A stretch of DNA of 64,000 nucleotides from Streptomyces globisporus (GCA_014649555.1 BMTG01000004.1:372001-436000); one strand, 5' to 3'; positions 52,327 to 61,105 are shown, counted from the first letter of the stretch. Made by a program: numbers and translations. Notes: generated from the sequence alone by a model not told the origin.

Positions 52327-52366
52327 CCGTGGGCCGTCACCTCCAGCTGGAGGTGACGGCCCACGG
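52327..52366. terminator. Perfect 40-bp palindrome, displaced native glnA terminator
   Basis: Two perfect 20-bp arms (52327-52346 with 52347-52366) with no spacer, 30 bp right of attR. In the empty site it would lie about 40 bp after the glnA stop, between glnA and the convergent cupin-like gene, the right place for a bidirectional terminator. Confidence 0.85.
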
Positions 52367-52393
52367 CCGTACGGTCTCCTCGCGGCGGCCGAG

Positions 52394-52771
52394 TTACGCC
52401 CGATCCTTCTCCGGCACGGCATAGCCCGGCACGGACGGCCATCGAACCGTCAGTACCACCGACTCCTCCTCCGCGAACCATGAGTGATCGACTCCGCGCC
52501 CCCACACGACGTAGTCGCCCTGCTCCTCCAGCAGGACGTCACGGCCCGGCAGTTCCACGCGGAATCGGCCACTGATGAGAACCAGGAGAGCCGTGCGTTC
52601 CTCGCCCCTCACCCACTGCGCTCGCCTGTCGGCACGAGGGTGAACGCCCCATTTGATCTCTACGGCTTCACTGTGGCGCGGGTCGCCGACGTCCTTGAAA
52701 TGCCCGAGGAGCCATCCTCGGTCCAGTGCCGCGTCCTTGCCCGCGTTGCCCACGTACACGCTGTCATTCAC
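52394..52771 (-). CDS. Cupin-like conserved hypothetical protein
   Basis: 125 residues from the GTG at 52771. Beta-rich single-domain protein with G-E-E-R-T-A-L-L-V-L-I-S-G-R-F-R-V-E-L-P-G-R-D-V and W-G-R-G-V-D-H-S-W-F-A-E-E-E-S-V-V-L-T-V-R-W-P, the two-motif spacing of a small cupin. Metal ligands appear reduced to a His (H-S-W). It begins 10 bp after the stop of the upstream hypothetical gene. Function unknown. Confidence 0.72.
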   Translation of the reverse strand: MNDSVYVGNAGKDAALDRGWLLGHFKDVGDPRHSEAVEIKWGVHPRADRRAQWVRGEERTALLVLISGRFRVELPGRDVLLEEQGDYVVWGRGVDHSWFAEEESVVLTVRWPSVPGYAVPEKDRA

Positions 52772-52781
52772 GTGGGGGACG

Positions 52782-53309
52782 CTAGCAGCGTCCGTCCGGC
52801 TCGACGTTCCACGCCTCCGGTAGATCACTGCCGCAGAAGACACAGACGAAGTCGTCCTCGCGCACGATGTTGTGCTCCTGGCAGCCGGGACAGCGTCGGA
52901 ACACCACTGGGTGGGTGAAGCCGGACGGGCGCACCAGCTCGATGGCGTCCAGCGCGCGGGCGACTGCCGGCCAGGAGACCACGTCCGGGCAGTATCCGGT
53001 CGACTGGTTGCTGACCTCGTCCACCACCCACCGGTCCGCCTCGCGGGTGAAGCTGATCTCTCCGGCGCTCAGGACGTGTTCTCCGCCGGCGCATGCCACG
53101 TGTTCGCTCCGGCGAGGGGCCAGCCGGAGCATGCCGTCCGTGCTGACCACGAAGGTGAACGGTTCGCGCAGTTCCGCCGCCGTCCGTTCGGCGGCCCAGT
53201 GGGCGAAGTCGGCCGCCGAGCCGATCCGGTGGCCACCGCTGCCGGGCCGGACCGTGGCTCGCAGGTCGGCCGGTCCGACGTAGGGGTAGCTCCGCTTCAG
53301 CGCGTTCAT
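52782..53309 (-). CDS. Conserved hypothetical protein with C-terminal zinc ribbon
   Basis: 175 residues from the ATG at 53309. A soluble alpha/beta N-terminal ~130 residues, then C-P-G-C-Q-E-H-N-I-V-R-E-D-D-F-V-C-V-F-C-G, two C-x-x-C pairs forming a zinc ribbon. Operon with the cupin-like gene. No function recognised. Confidence 0.75.
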   Translation of the reverse strand: MNALKRSYPYVGPADLRATVRPGSGGHRIGSAADFAHWAAERTAAELREPFTFVVSTDGMLRLAPRRSEHVACAGGEHVLSAGEISFTREADRWVVDEVSNQSTGYCPDVVSWPAVARALDAIELVRPSGFTHPVVFRRCPGCQEHNIVREDDFVCVFCGSDLPEAWNVEPDGRC

Positions 53310-53335
53310 GCGAGCCAACCTGGCACACCTCCGGT

Positions 53336-54227
53336 CTATGCCGCCCGATCGGGAGTCCTGAGCACTTCCGTCAGGGCGGAGATGCTGTGTTCGCCGTGGC
53401 CGGCGTCGACCGCTCGCCGCAGCAGGTCGTGAAACCCCTTGTGCCACTCGGCGTCGAGGTTCGCTTCCTTGCCGAGTTCCTCGTCGTGGGCGGAGCCGGC
53501 CAAGAACAGGTTCACCGAGGACGCCGGATCGCTGTAGTCGCCGCTGTCGATCTCCTGGGCGAAGACGGGCAGGATCGAGTTGACCATCTCGAACCACTTG
53601 ACGCTGAACCGCACCATGGAGGCGGCCTCCAGGCCGCGCGCCTGCAGGGCCGCCGCGCCCTGGAAGAAGCCGACGAGTGCGGGCAGCAGGGTGCCGCCCA
53701 CTGCCATCTCGTACAGGGCGGAGAGGTCAGGGTCCGCGCCGAGGTAGACGGTGTCGCCGCCCATCACCCGGAGGGTCGGGGTGAATTCGTCGAAGACCGA
53801 GCGATCCCCGCTGTAGTAGAGGAGCGTGCTCTCGGCCCCCACCGCGGACGGCACATTCTTGATCGCTCCGTCCAGGTAACGGGCTCCCTGCCCGTCCGCC
53901 CAGGCCGCCATCTCGCGGGCCCCGGCGGGGCGACCCGCTGTTCAGGGTCACCAGGGCACGGCCGTCGAGGGCGGCAGCCGCCGGTCCGAGTGCTGCGAGG
54001 GTGTCGTCGTACGTGGTCAGGCAGGTGATGACCAGCCCGCTTGCCGCGACCGCCTCGTCCGTCGAGCGGGCGTGCACGGCCCCCTTGGCCACCAGCGGTG
54101 CGGCCTTCGACGGGGTTCTGTTCCATACGGTGACCGCGTGCCCGGCGTCGACGAACGCTTCGGCCAGTGCGCTGCCCATCGAGCCCAGCCCGACGACGGT
54201 CACGGGAGTCCGGTGGTGCCCTGTCAT
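53336..54227 (-). pseudogene. NAD(P)-dependent imine-reductase-like oxidoreductase, frameshifted
   Basis: The N-terminal part (start ATG 54227) has the Rossmann motif V-V-G-L-G-S-M-G-S-A-L-A and W-N-R-T, reaching L-V-T-L-N-S-G near 53940. The C-terminal part continues in another frame from R-E-M-A-A-W-A-D to a stop at 53336, with the 6-phosphogluconate-dehydrogenase/imine-reductase-like helical domain (F-S-V-K-W-F-E-M-V, D-A-E-W-H-K-G-F-H-D-L). Removing one base from the GGGG run at 53927-53930 restores a single ~296-residue protein. Either a recent +1 frameshift or a sequencing error. Divergent from the HxlR regulator that probably controls it. Confidence 0.82.
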
Positions 54228-54404
54228 GTGGTGTTGCTCCTGTCAGCAGCCGGTGCGGCTGGCCTCTGCGACCAGGCCCATGTCCGCTTCCGCACGGGGC
54301 TGTTGCGCTCGCCGTGCGCTGTCGGTTCCATGCTGCGGGGCGCCAACTGTTCTACAAGTACCTACATTTTTGACCGGTACCCACACTCTTGTAAGGGAGC
54401 ACTC

Positions 54405-54776
54405 ATGCAGAGGCAGAGCTATACGTGCGGGCTGGATGCCGCGATCGATGTCATGGGAGGGAAGCGGAAGGGGCTGATTCTGTTCTGGCTCGGTGAAGGG
54501 CCGCTTCGCTTCGGTGAGTTGAGGCGCACGGTGACGGGCATCAGTGAGCGCATGCTGACCCTGCAGCTGCGGGAGCTGGAGGCGAGCGGCCTGGTGCACC
54601 GGGAGGTCCATCATCAGGTCCCGCCCAAGGTGGAGTACTCGCTGACGGAGTTCGGCCACTCGCTCATCGAGGTCCTCGGACCGCTCGGGCAGTGGGGCGA
54701 GGAGAACATGGAGCGTCTCGAAGCCTCGCGCGAGGCCCGGGGGCCGGCAGGTGTATCGGGGTCGGCGGCGCCATGA
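54405..54776 (+). CDS. HxlR-family transcriptional regulator
   Basis: 123 residues from the ATG at 54405, with AAGGGAG upstream. HxlR winged helix with the conserved N-terminal Cys (S-Y-T-C-G-L-D-A-A-I-D-V-M-G-G-K-R-K), F-G-E-L-R-R-T-V-T-G-I-S-E-R-M-L-T-L-Q-L-R-E-L-E and P-P-K-V-E-Y-S-L-T-E-F-G. The Cys may sense redox or electrophiles as in HypR/QorR. The intergenic region carries ACAAGTACC and GGTAC...CTTGT, an interrupted inverted repeat that could be its operator. It is divergent from the reductase gene, a common HxlR-target arrangement. Confidence 0.9.
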   Translation: MQRQSYTCGLDAAIDVMGGKRKGLILFWLGEGPLRFGELRRTVTGISERMLTLQLRELEASGLVHREVHHQVPPKVEYSLTEFGHSLIEVLGPLGQWGEENMERLEASREARGPAGVSGSAAP

Positions 54777-54827
54777 CGAAGCTCCCGTACAGCCACCCGG
54801 GACGGGCCTACTCCGTCGGTGCAACCC

Positions 54828-55394
54828 TCACCGCAGCGAAGGGCGCGCCCTCCCTGCCCAGTACTCGTCCGCCGTGATGCCCAGCAGGACCACGTCGTGG
54901 TGCGCGCCCGCGAAGAACTCGTGCTGGCGCAGGCGGCCTTCCTCCACGAAGCCGAGTTTGCGGTAGAGGGCCAGAGAGGCGTCGTTGAAGGCGTAGACCT
55001 CCACCTCGCACTTGTGGCAGCGCTGTTCGGCGAACATGTAGGTGAGGATCAGTTCGGTGGCCTCGGCGGCGTAGCCCTGGCGGCGGTGTTCGCGGGTGAC
55101 CTCGATGCCCGTACGGAAGCGGCCCGCCCGGGTGTCCGTCTCGCCCACCGACACCGCGCCGACGAAGGCGTGCTCGAAGCGGGTCTCGATGACCAGTTGG
55201 TACGAGGCCGGGTTGGGGGTACGGCCGGCGCGTTCGGCGGCCCAGGCGCGGAAGCTCTCGTCCGAGCGCGGGGGTTCGACCACATCGGCGTTGCGGGCGT
55301 CCACGGTGTGCAGGGCCAGGGCTCGAAAGCCCTCCCAGTCCTGGGGTTCGATGCCCCGCAGACGTATTCTCTCGCCGGTCCACAGGTCGGTCAT
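54828..55394 (-). CDS. GNAT-family N-acetyltransferase, RimJ/RimL-like
   Basis: 188 residues. Starts L-W-T-G-E-R-I-R-L-R-G-I-E-P-Q-D-W as in RimJ/RimL acetyltransferases. Acetyl-CoA motif G-I-E-V-T-R-E-H-R-R-Q-G-Y-A-A-E-A-T-E (~95-115), then E-V-Y-A-F-N-D-A-S-L-A-L-Y-R-K-L-G-F-V-E-E-G. The substrate is unknown. A GGTC microsatellite lies upstream, toward the CPT-like gene. Confidence 0.88.
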   Translation of the reverse strand: MTDLWTGERIRLRGIEPQDWEGFRALALHTVDARNADVVEPPRSDESFRAWAAERAGRTPNPASYQLVIETRFEHAFVGAVSVGETDTRAGRFRTGIEVTREHRRQGYAAEATELILTYMFAEQRCHKCEVEVYAFNDASLALYRKLGFVEEGRLRQHEFFAGAHHDVVLLGITADEYWAGRARPSLR

Positions 55395-55426
55395 CTCGCT
55401 CCAGCCAGGGGGGAAGGGTGGGGGCA

Positions 55427-55454
55427 GGTCGGTCGGTCGGTCGGTCGGTCGGTC
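55427..55454. repeat. (GGTC)7 microsatellite
   Basis: Seven perfect GGTC units. The last two bases fall just inside the stop region of the CPT-like gene (stop at 55453). A prime site for slippage between GNAT and CPT-like genes. Confidence 0.95.
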
Positions 55455-55986
55455 AGGATACGTAGGGCGCGATCGTCCTCGCGCAGGCCAAGGACTCCAT
55501 GTGTGTCGTGTCCACTTCCAGGTCGTACGACACGCCCTCGTGCACCTTCTCCGCCTGGGCTGCGGCCATGCCCTTCGGGCGGTCTCCCCGGGCGACCTCG
55601 CGGGCCTCGGCCACCTCGCTCGCGCACCGGACGCCCACCCACAGGACGTTCAGGCCTGTCAGCGCCTTCCGCCACGGCTCCTGGGAGGCGGGGCCGCTGA
55701 GGAACACATCGTCGATGATGACCTTCGCACCCGCCCGGACCATCGCGGCCACGCCCTCGCGCCAGGCCGCCTCCAGTCTCCGGAACTCCTCGCCGATGGC
55801 CACGCCGCCGTCCTCCGCGAACGCGATGCCCGCGTCCGTCGTGCGCAGGGACGCGGGCAGAGAGTCCACGAAGGTGTCGATCGCGGCGGCGAGCCACGGG
55901 GCCGGCAACTCCGCCTGGAGGCAGCGGACGATGCCGGACTTGCCGGAGCTGGAGCCGCCGTTCAGCACGATCACCTGGATGGTCAT
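55453..55986 (-). CDS. Chloramphenicol-phosphotransferase-like P-loop kinase
   Basis: 177 residues, close to the 178 of Streptomyces venezuelae chloramphenicol 3-O-phosphotransferase. Walker [13 protein letters not shown] near residue 8; D37 in A-I-D-T-F-V-D, the position of the catalytic Asp; V-I-I-D-D-V-F near 90; [11 protein letters not shown] with the lid arginines. Members phosphorylate chloramphenicol or related alcohols, or have unknown native substrates. No biosynthetic genes adjoin, so resistance is possible but not shown. Confidence 0.85.
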   Translation of the reverse strand: MTIQVIVLNGGSSSGKSGIVRCLQAELPAPWLAAAIDTFVDSLPASLRTTDAGIAFAEDGGVAIGEEFRRLEAAWREGVAAMVRAGAKVIIDDVFLSGPASQEPWRKALTGLNVLWVGVRCASEVAEAREVARGDRPKGMAAAQAEKVHEGVSYDLEVDTTHMESLACARTIAPYVS

Positions 55987-56053
55987 CCGGACACGGTAGA
56001 GGCAAGGCGCGCGGTGTTCGAGGTGTTTTCGGGGGGCGTCCGCCGTGCGCGGC

Positions 56054-56881
56054 CTACGCCGGCCTGATCGTGGCGAGCTGCGCCAGGAGCAGGATCAGGC
56101 GGTACGCCGTCCCGTAGTCCGGGGCCGTGAAGGCGACCGTCCGGGCGCCCGCCGTGCGCGAGACGCCCGGGATCAGGGTTGCCAGGTCGATGGTGTGCGG
56201 GCTCGCGAGGTCGACCTCCACGTCCACTGGGCCGGTGAGGGCCAGGGACGGTATCTCCGTGCGGCGGCTCACCGCGTCCGCCGCCGCCCGGCGCAGCCGG
56301 TCCCGGGCCTCCTCCGGGTGCAGGGTCACGGCGGCCGCCATGCCCAGGGCCTCCTTGACCGGGACGGTGACCGCCTCGGGGATCAGGGCGGCCGCCTCGG
56401 CGCAGGCCGCGTCGTCGCCGCTGAGCAGGACGACCGGTACGCCGAGGTGGCCGGCCATGGCGGCGTTGAGCCCGATCTCTCCCAGGGAGCGGCCCGCCAC
56501 CCGTACGTCCAGGATCTCGCCGTTCATCGTGTGCGCCAGCACGCCCGGGCCCTCGCCCGCGCGGACGTGGTAGCCGACGAACAGCGCCGCGTCCGTCTCC
56601 TCGTCGAGCCCGGCCAGCATGTTCAGCGCGCGCGGCTTGCCCCGGACCAGGCGGGCGCGGCGGTCGAGTTGCTCCGGCAGGAGGTTGCGGAAGGTGCCGT
56701 GCGCGTCCGCGACCAGGACGTCGGCCGTGGGCTCGGCGTCCAGGACGCCCGCGATCACCGCGTTCGCCTCGGCCGTCATCAGCTCCCTGCCGCGCTGGTA
56801 GTCGTAACGCTCGGGGTTCGTCTCGGAGGAGTGAACGATCCCCGAGATGCCTTCTATGTCGACGGAGATGAGTGCCTTCAT
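56054..56881 (-). CDS. M55-family D-aminopeptidase, DppA-like
   Basis: 275 residues. Family start [15 protein letters not shown] with the metal-binding D-x-E, then [11 protein letters not shown] near residue 58, [10 protein letters not shown] near 100 and L-S-G-D-D-A-A near 150. M55 peptidases are zinc-dependent, decameric and act on D-amino-acid-containing peptides. The metal residues appear intact. Confidence 0.9.
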   Translation of the reverse strand: MKALISVDIEGISGIVHSSETNPERYDYQRGRELMTAEANAVIAGVLDAEPTADVLVADAHGTFRNLLPEQLDRRARLVRGKPRALNMLAGLDEETDAALFVGYHVRAGEGPGVLAHTMNGEILDVRVAGRSLGEIGLNAAMAGHLGVPVVLLSGDDAACAEAAALIPEAVTVPVKEALGMAAAVTLHPEEARDRLRRAAADAVSRRTEIPSLALTGPVDVEVDLASPHTIDLATLIPGVSRTAGARTVAFTAPDYGTAYRLILLLAQLATIRPA

Positions 56882-56915
56882 GGGGGTGGGATCCTACCTG
56901 TCGTCGTTCTGCTGC

Positions 56916-57170
56916 TCAGGCGCCTGCGAGGCTCGCCCGTGCCGCGTTCATGAACGCCGTCTTGGCCTCCTCCAGGTGCTCGTACGTCCTCACCGGCTCG
57001 CGCAGAGCCTCGTCGCACAGCAGCGTGACATTGCCGGACGCGGTCCACAGCGCGGTCATGACCGGGGCCGTCTGCGTCATCCAGCCGTCCTCGTCGTCGC
57101 CCCACGGGTCGGGGCGGCGGTAGGCGGCCCGTTCCGCGGCCTGGGCGCAGGAGACGAACTCCTTGAGCAC
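56916..57170 (-). CDS. Small hypothetical protein
   Basis: 84 residues from the GTG at 57170. Coding-like composition; helical sequence with A-A-E-R-A-A-Y-R-R-P-D-P-W-G-D-D-E-D-G-W-M-T-Q-T and E-H-L-E-E-A-K-T-A-F-M-N-A-A. The frame is open further upstream without a good start. It is 34 bp upstream of the D-aminopeptidase gene on the same strand. No family recognised. Confidence 0.55.
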   Translation of the reverse strand: MLKEFVSCAQAAERAAYRRPDPWGDDEDGWMTQTAPVMTALWTASGNVTLLCDEALREPVRTYEHLEEAKTAFMNAARASLAGA

Positions 57171-57299
57171 GTCGATCTGTTCGGCCCGGCGGCTCTCCCT
57201 TGTGCGGTCGGGCCATGGTCCCCCACGGGCGGGGGCTGACAGTCGGGTGCCCCCGGACCCGTCGCTCGACGGGGCCGGGGGCAGTGGTGGTCGGTCCGG

Positions 57300-57605
57300 T
57301 CAGCGGCCGTAGCGGATCAGGGCGCGGACCATGCGGCAGGTGGTGTCGGACGGCGGGTGGATGCCCATGCGCTCGGCGGTGATCCGTATCCGGTGGTTGC
57401 CGGCGCTGGAGGGCTGGTAGACCCCGCTGTCGAGCAGGGCGATGGCCAGGCGCATGGCCTTGAGGCGGCGGTTGTGGGAGACGTACCACTCGCGGGGGCG
57501 GCCGGCGGGCAGACGCTTCTTCGCGGGCGGCGTGGGGAGCGGCGGGTGGAAGGGCATCGGGAGCTGTCGGTCGAGCGGCTCGGTCGTGGCGGTGGCAACG
57601 GCCAT
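57300..57605 (-). CDS. Conserved hypothetical protein
   Basis: 101 residues from the second of two ATGs (57605), which is 6 bp from AGGAGG; the first ATG directly abuts the Shine-Dalgarno. Basic protein with a Pro-rich N-terminus and R-P-R-E-W-Y-V-S-H-N-R-R-L-K-A-M-R-L-A-I-A-L-L-D-S-G-V-Y, then a possible helix-turn-helix (I-R-I-T-A-E-R-M-G-I-H-P-P-S-D-T-T-C-R). It may bind DNA; function unknown. Confidence 0.65.
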   Translation of the reverse strand: MAVATATTEPLDRQLPMPFHPPLPTPPAKKRLPAGRPREWYVSHNRRLKAMRLAIALLDSGVYQPSSAGNHRIRITAERMGIHPPSDTTCRMVRALIRYGR

Positions 57606-57724
57606 CGGCATCCTCCTGGCAGCGTGGTGGAACCCTCACGAACTCCCTCCATTTTACTGCCCCCCACTGACAATCGCCCCTGGCCAGAGGCCTTTTCGGC
57701 AGTCCCTCGCGTACCCTTGGCCCC

Positions 57725-58090
57725 ATGGAGATCTGGATCAATCCCGCTTGTTCCAAGTGCCGCAGCGCGGTGACTCTGCTGGATGCCGAAGGGGCCGACT
57801 ACACCGTCCGCCGCTACCTGGAGGACGTGCCCTCGCCCGAGGAGATCCGGGCCGTGCTGGACCGGCTCGGTCTGGAGCCGTGGGACATCACGCGGACGCA
57901 GGAGGCGGCGGCGAAGGAGCTGGGGATCAAGGAGTGGCCTCGCGACGCCGGTTCGCGGGAGCGGTGGATCGTCGCGCTGTCCGGGCATCCGAAGCTGATC
58001 CAGCGGCCGATCATCACGGCCGAGGACGGCACCGCCGTGGTGGCGCGGAGCGAGGAGGCGGTGCGGGACGCGCTGGGGCGTGGTGCCTGA
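57725..58090 (+). CDS. ArsC/Spx-family thioredoxin-fold protein
   Basis: 121 residues. N-terminal I-N-P-A-C-S-K-C-R-S-A with the ArsC-type C-x-x-C, then Y-L-E-D-V-P-S-P-E-E-I and the family-typical I-Q-R-P-I-I-T-A-E-D-G-T-A-V-V-A-R. It is annotated as arsenate reductase in many genomes, but no ars genes are nearby. A general glutaredoxin-like reductase role is equally likely. Confidence 0.9.
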   Translation: MEIWINPACSKCRSAVTLLDAEGADYTVRRYLEDVPSPEEIRAVLDRLGLEPWDITRTQEAAAKELGIKEWPRDAGSRERWIVALSGHPKLIQRPIITAEDGTAVVARSEEAVRDALGRGA

Positions 58091-58168
58091 GGCCGTGATG
58101 CCTGAGGCCGAGGGCCGTTGACCATCCGGCTCCTGTGAGTCCCCCGGGGCCGGCGCGTGCCGTCCAGC

Positions 58169-58687
58169 TCAGCGTTCGTCCGTGCCCGCGCGCTTGGCCG
58201 TGGACAGGGCGATGCGGTTCCAGGTGTTGATCGTGAAGATCAGGGCCAGCAGGTGGGCCAGCTCCTCCTCGTCGAAGTGGGCCGCCGCCCGGGCGTAGAC
58301 CTCGTCCGGCACACCCGCGTCGCCGATCCGGGTCACCGCGTCCGTCAGGGCCAGGGCGGACCGTTCCCGGTCGGAGAAGAAGTGGTCCGCCTCCTGCCAG
58401 ACCGCGACCATGTGCAGGCGGTCCTCGCTCTCGCCCGCCTTGCGCGCGTCCGTGGTGTGCATGTGCAGGCAGTACGCGCACCGGTTCAGGTGCGAGGCGC
58501 GGATCTGGACCAGTTCGACCAGGGCCGGGTCCAGGCCCTCGCGGGCCGCCGCGTCCAGGCCGATCACGGCCCGGAAGACCTTCGGGGCGGTCTTCGCGAA
58601 GTTCAGCCGGGGCGTGGCCGGGTTGGGCCGGACGGTGGTGGCCTCGGTGGTGGTGCGGTCGTTCGTCTTGATCTCCGTCGTCGTCAT
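58169..58687 (-). CDS. Carboxymuconolactone decarboxylase/AhpD-like protein
   Basis: 172 residues from the ATG at 58687. The redox motif is H-L-N-R-C-A-Y-C-L-H-M-H, as in AhpD-type alkylhydroperoxidases (C-x-x-C then H), followed by D-R-L-H-M-V-A-V-W and A-L-T-D-A-V-T-R-I. It is divergent from the MocR-type regulator, with start codons ~50 bp apart, a common regulator-target arrangement. Confidence 0.9.
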   Translation of the reverse strand: MTTTEIKTNDRTTTEATTVRPNPATPRLNFAKTAPKVFRAVIGLDAAAREGLDPALVELVQIRASHLNRCAYCLHMHTTDARKAGESEDRLHMVAVWQEADHFFSDRERSALALTDAVTRIGDAGVPDEVYARAAAHFDEEELAHLLALIFTINTWNRIALSTAKRAGTDER

Positions 58688-58737
58688 GGGTACGAATCTA
58701 GGGCGACAAGCGACTGGGTGTGGGGTGCATTTCAGTG

Positions 58738-60237
58738 ATGAATTCATGGGTCAATTCGGCGGAGATCCTGGGCAGCGATCTGCCCCTGGAACTCTCCGGC
58801 ACCGGAAACCGCCGGGCCCTGCTGATGGATGCCCTGCGTGAGGCCGTGCGCAGCGGGCGGCTCGCCCCGGGCACCCGGCTGCCGCCCTACCGTTCCCTCG
58901 CCGCCGACCTGGGCCTGGCCCGCAACACCGTCGCCGACGCGTACGCGGAGCTGGTCGCGGAAGGGTGGCTGGCCGCCCGCCAGGGGTCGGGGACCCGGGT
59001 CGCCGAGCGGGCCGCCCCCGTGACCCCGGTGCACCGGGCCCGTACCCCCGAGCGCGTCGCCCGCCCGGTTCATGACCTCGTCCAGGGGCAGCCGGACCCT
59101 TCGGTCTTCCCACGCACCGCCTGGCTCGCCTCGGCCCGGCGGGCGCTGGCCGCCGCTCCCGACGACGCGTTCGGGCCCGGCGATCCGCACGGGCGGCCCG
59201 AGCTGCGGCGGGCCCTGGCCGGCTATCTCGCCCGGGTGCGCGGGGTGCGGGCCGCGCCGGAGCGCATCGTGCTCTGCTCGGGCGCCGCGCACGGGCTGCG
59301 GCTGCTCGCGGACGTGGTCGGCGGACCGTGGGCGGCGGAGGAGTACGGGCTGCCCTTCCACCGCGAGCTGCTCGCCTCCCACGGTGTCGGCACCCGGCCG
59401 CTCGGCGTGGACGCGGACGGCGCCCGGGTCGACGGGCTCACCCGCCGCGACCGGGCCGTCCTCCTCACGCCCGCCCACCAGTTCCCCACCGGCGGGCCCC
59501 TGCACCCCGCGCGGCGGGCAGCCGTCGTCGACTGGGCCCGGGCCACCGGCGGGCTCGTCGTCGAGGACGACTACGACGGGGAGTTCCGCTACGACCGGCA
59601 GCCCGTGGGGGCCGTCCAGGGGCTCGATCCCGAGCATGTGGTGCTGGTGGGATCGGTGAGCAAGAGTCTCTCCCCTGCTCTGCGGATCGGGTGGATGGTG
59701 CTGCCCCAGCGGCTCGTCGCCCCCGTCGTCGCGGCCAAGGGCGAGCGCGAGCAGTTCTCCAGCGCCACCGAGCAGCTCACCCTCGCGGACTTCATCGACT
59801 CGGGCGCGTACGACCGGCAGGTACGCCGGATGCGGCAGCGCCACCGCCGCCGCCGGGACCAGTTGGTGGCCGCCCTGCACGCGCGGGCCCCGCACGTCCG
59901 GGTCACCGGGATCGCGGCCGGGCTGCACGCGGTGCTGGAACTGCCGCCCGGCACCGAGCGGTCGGCGGTCCGGGCGGCGGCCTGGCAGGGGCTCGCGGTG
60001 GAGGGTATTGGCGACTATCTGCACCCGGGGGCGGAGCACTCCCCGCGTGCCGGTGAGGCCGGTGCCGTACGTGCCCCCGACGCCTCCCCCGTCCCCCACC
60101 GCGACGGGCTCGTCGTCGGGTACGCGACCCCCGCCGAATCCGCCTACCCGGAGGCGCTCGACGCCCTGTGCCGCTCCCTGCCGCCGGTCAGCCCGCCGCC
60201 TGCGCCTGCTCCTCCGCAGCCGCCAGCAGCTCCGTGA
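58738..60237 (+). CDS. MocR/PdxR-type regulator (GntR HTH + aminotransferase fold)
   Basis: 499 residues from the ATG at 58738; a GTG six codons upstream is possible. GntR winged helix (~25-90) with L-A-P-G-T-R-L-P-P-Y-R-S-L-A-A-D-L-G-L-A-R-N-T-V. It is joined to a class I aminotransferase-like domain with L-T-P-A-H-Q-F-P-T-G, V-V-E-D-D-Y-D-G-E-F and V-G-S-V-S-K-S-L-S-P-A-L-R-I-G, where the Lys binds PLP. PdxR/MocR proteins use PLP as effector. Its probable target is the divergent AhpD-like gene. The 3' end overlaps the convergent oxidoreductase gene by 50 bp. Confidence 0.92.
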   Translation: MNSWVNSAEILGSDLPLELSGTGNRRALLMDALREAVRSGRLAPGTRLPPYRSLAADLGLARNTVADAYAELVAEGWLAARQGSGTRVAERAAPVTPVHRARTPERVARPVHDLVQGQPDPSVFPRTAWLASARRALAAAPDDAFGPGDPHGRPELRRALAGYLARVRGVRAAPERIVLCSGAAHGLRLLADVVGGPWAAEEYGLPFHRELLASHGVGTRPLGVDADGARVDGLTRRDRAVLLTPAHQFPTGGPLHPARRAAVVDWARATGGLVVEDDYDGEFRYDRQPVGAVQGLDPEHVVLVGSVSKSLSPALRIGWMVLPQRLVAPVVAAKGEREQFSSATEQLTLADFIDSGAYDRQVRRMRQRHRRRRDQLVAALHARAPHVRVTGIAAGLHAVLELPPGTERSAVRAAAWQGLAVEGIGDYLHPGAEHSPRAGEAGAVRAPDASPVPHRDGLVVGYATPAESAYPEALDALCRSLPPVSPPPAPAPPQPPAAP

Positions 60238-61105
60238 GGTGGAGGCCGAAGCGCGCGTCGCAGGGGTGCGGCACTCCCGTACGTACCGCTTCGGCCAGGG
60301 CGTCCACCGCGCCCCGGAACGCGGTCTCCGCGCCGGCCCAGCCCGGGATCGACGCCGTACCCCGCTCGCCCCGCAACTCGATCTCGACGCCCGCCGCGCC
60401 GGGCGGGGCGCTGAGCCCGAGGGTCACCGTGCTGGACGCGTCGGAGGTGTGGCGCAGGATCAGGTGCGTGGTGTCGGCCGGTCCGGCGGCGGCCGTCAGG
60501 TGCTCGACGTCGCCCAGGACCGGGATCAGCACGGACAGCGCGTGCGGGCCGACGTCCCACAGGCCGCCCTTCTCGCGCCGCCACGGGGAGTCCGCGTACT
60601 CGCTGTCCGAACCGGCGGCGTAGAGCGAGCCCAGCCACTGGGCGCGCGCCGTGAACCAGCCGTCCACCGCAGCCTGTTCGGCGATCCAGGCAGAGGTCTC
60701 GGGTGCGAACCGCAGCGTGCAGAAGACGACCGAGGCCACCGACGCCTTCTCCGCCGCCTCGGCCACCGCGCGGGCTCCGGCGACCGTCGTGGCGACCGGC
60801 TTGTCCATCAGCAGGTGGCAGCCCGCCTCCGCCGCCCGGACCGCGAGCGGGGCCTGGACGTCCGGCGGCAGCGCGAAGGCCACCGCGTCGCTCGCCTGAA
60901 GGAGCGCGTCGATGCCCTCCTCGCCCGTGTACGCCCGGGTCCCGTGGGCGGCGGCGAGGGTCTCCGCCGCCTCGGCCCTGCGGCCCCACACTCCGCTCAG
61001 CTCGACGCCGGGGTGGGAGGCGAGCGCGGGGGCCTGGGTGTTGCGGGCCCAGGGGCCGGTGCCGAGGAGGCCGATGCGCAGAGGGGTGGTTCCTGCAGTC
61101 GTCAT
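60188..61105 (-). CDS. Gfo/Idh/MocA-family oxidoreductase
   Basis: 305 residues from the ATG at 61105; upstream frame is non-coding in character. N-terminal Rossmann motif I-G-L-L-G-T-G-P-W-A-R-N near residue 10, then C-H-L-L-M-D-K-P-V-A-T-T with the catalytic-type Lys near 96, and G-G-L-W-D-V-G-P-H-A-L with the active-site Asp/His. It acts on an unknown sugar or cyclitol substrate. Confidence 0.92.
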   Translation of the reverse strand: MTTAGTTPLRIGLLGTGPWARNTQAPALASHPGVELSGVWGRRAEAAETLAAAHGTRAYTGEEGIDALLQASDAVAFALPPDVQAPLAVRAAEAGCHLLMDKPVATTVAGARAVAEAAEKASVASVVFCTLRFAPETSAWIAEQAAVDGWFTARAQWLGSLYAAGSDSEYADSPWRREKGGLWDVGPHALSVLIPVLGDVEHLTAAAGPADTTHLILRHTSDASSTVTLGLSAPPGAAGVEIELRGERGTASIPGWAGAETAFRGAVDALAEAVRTGVPHPCDARFGLHLTELLAAAEEQAQAAG

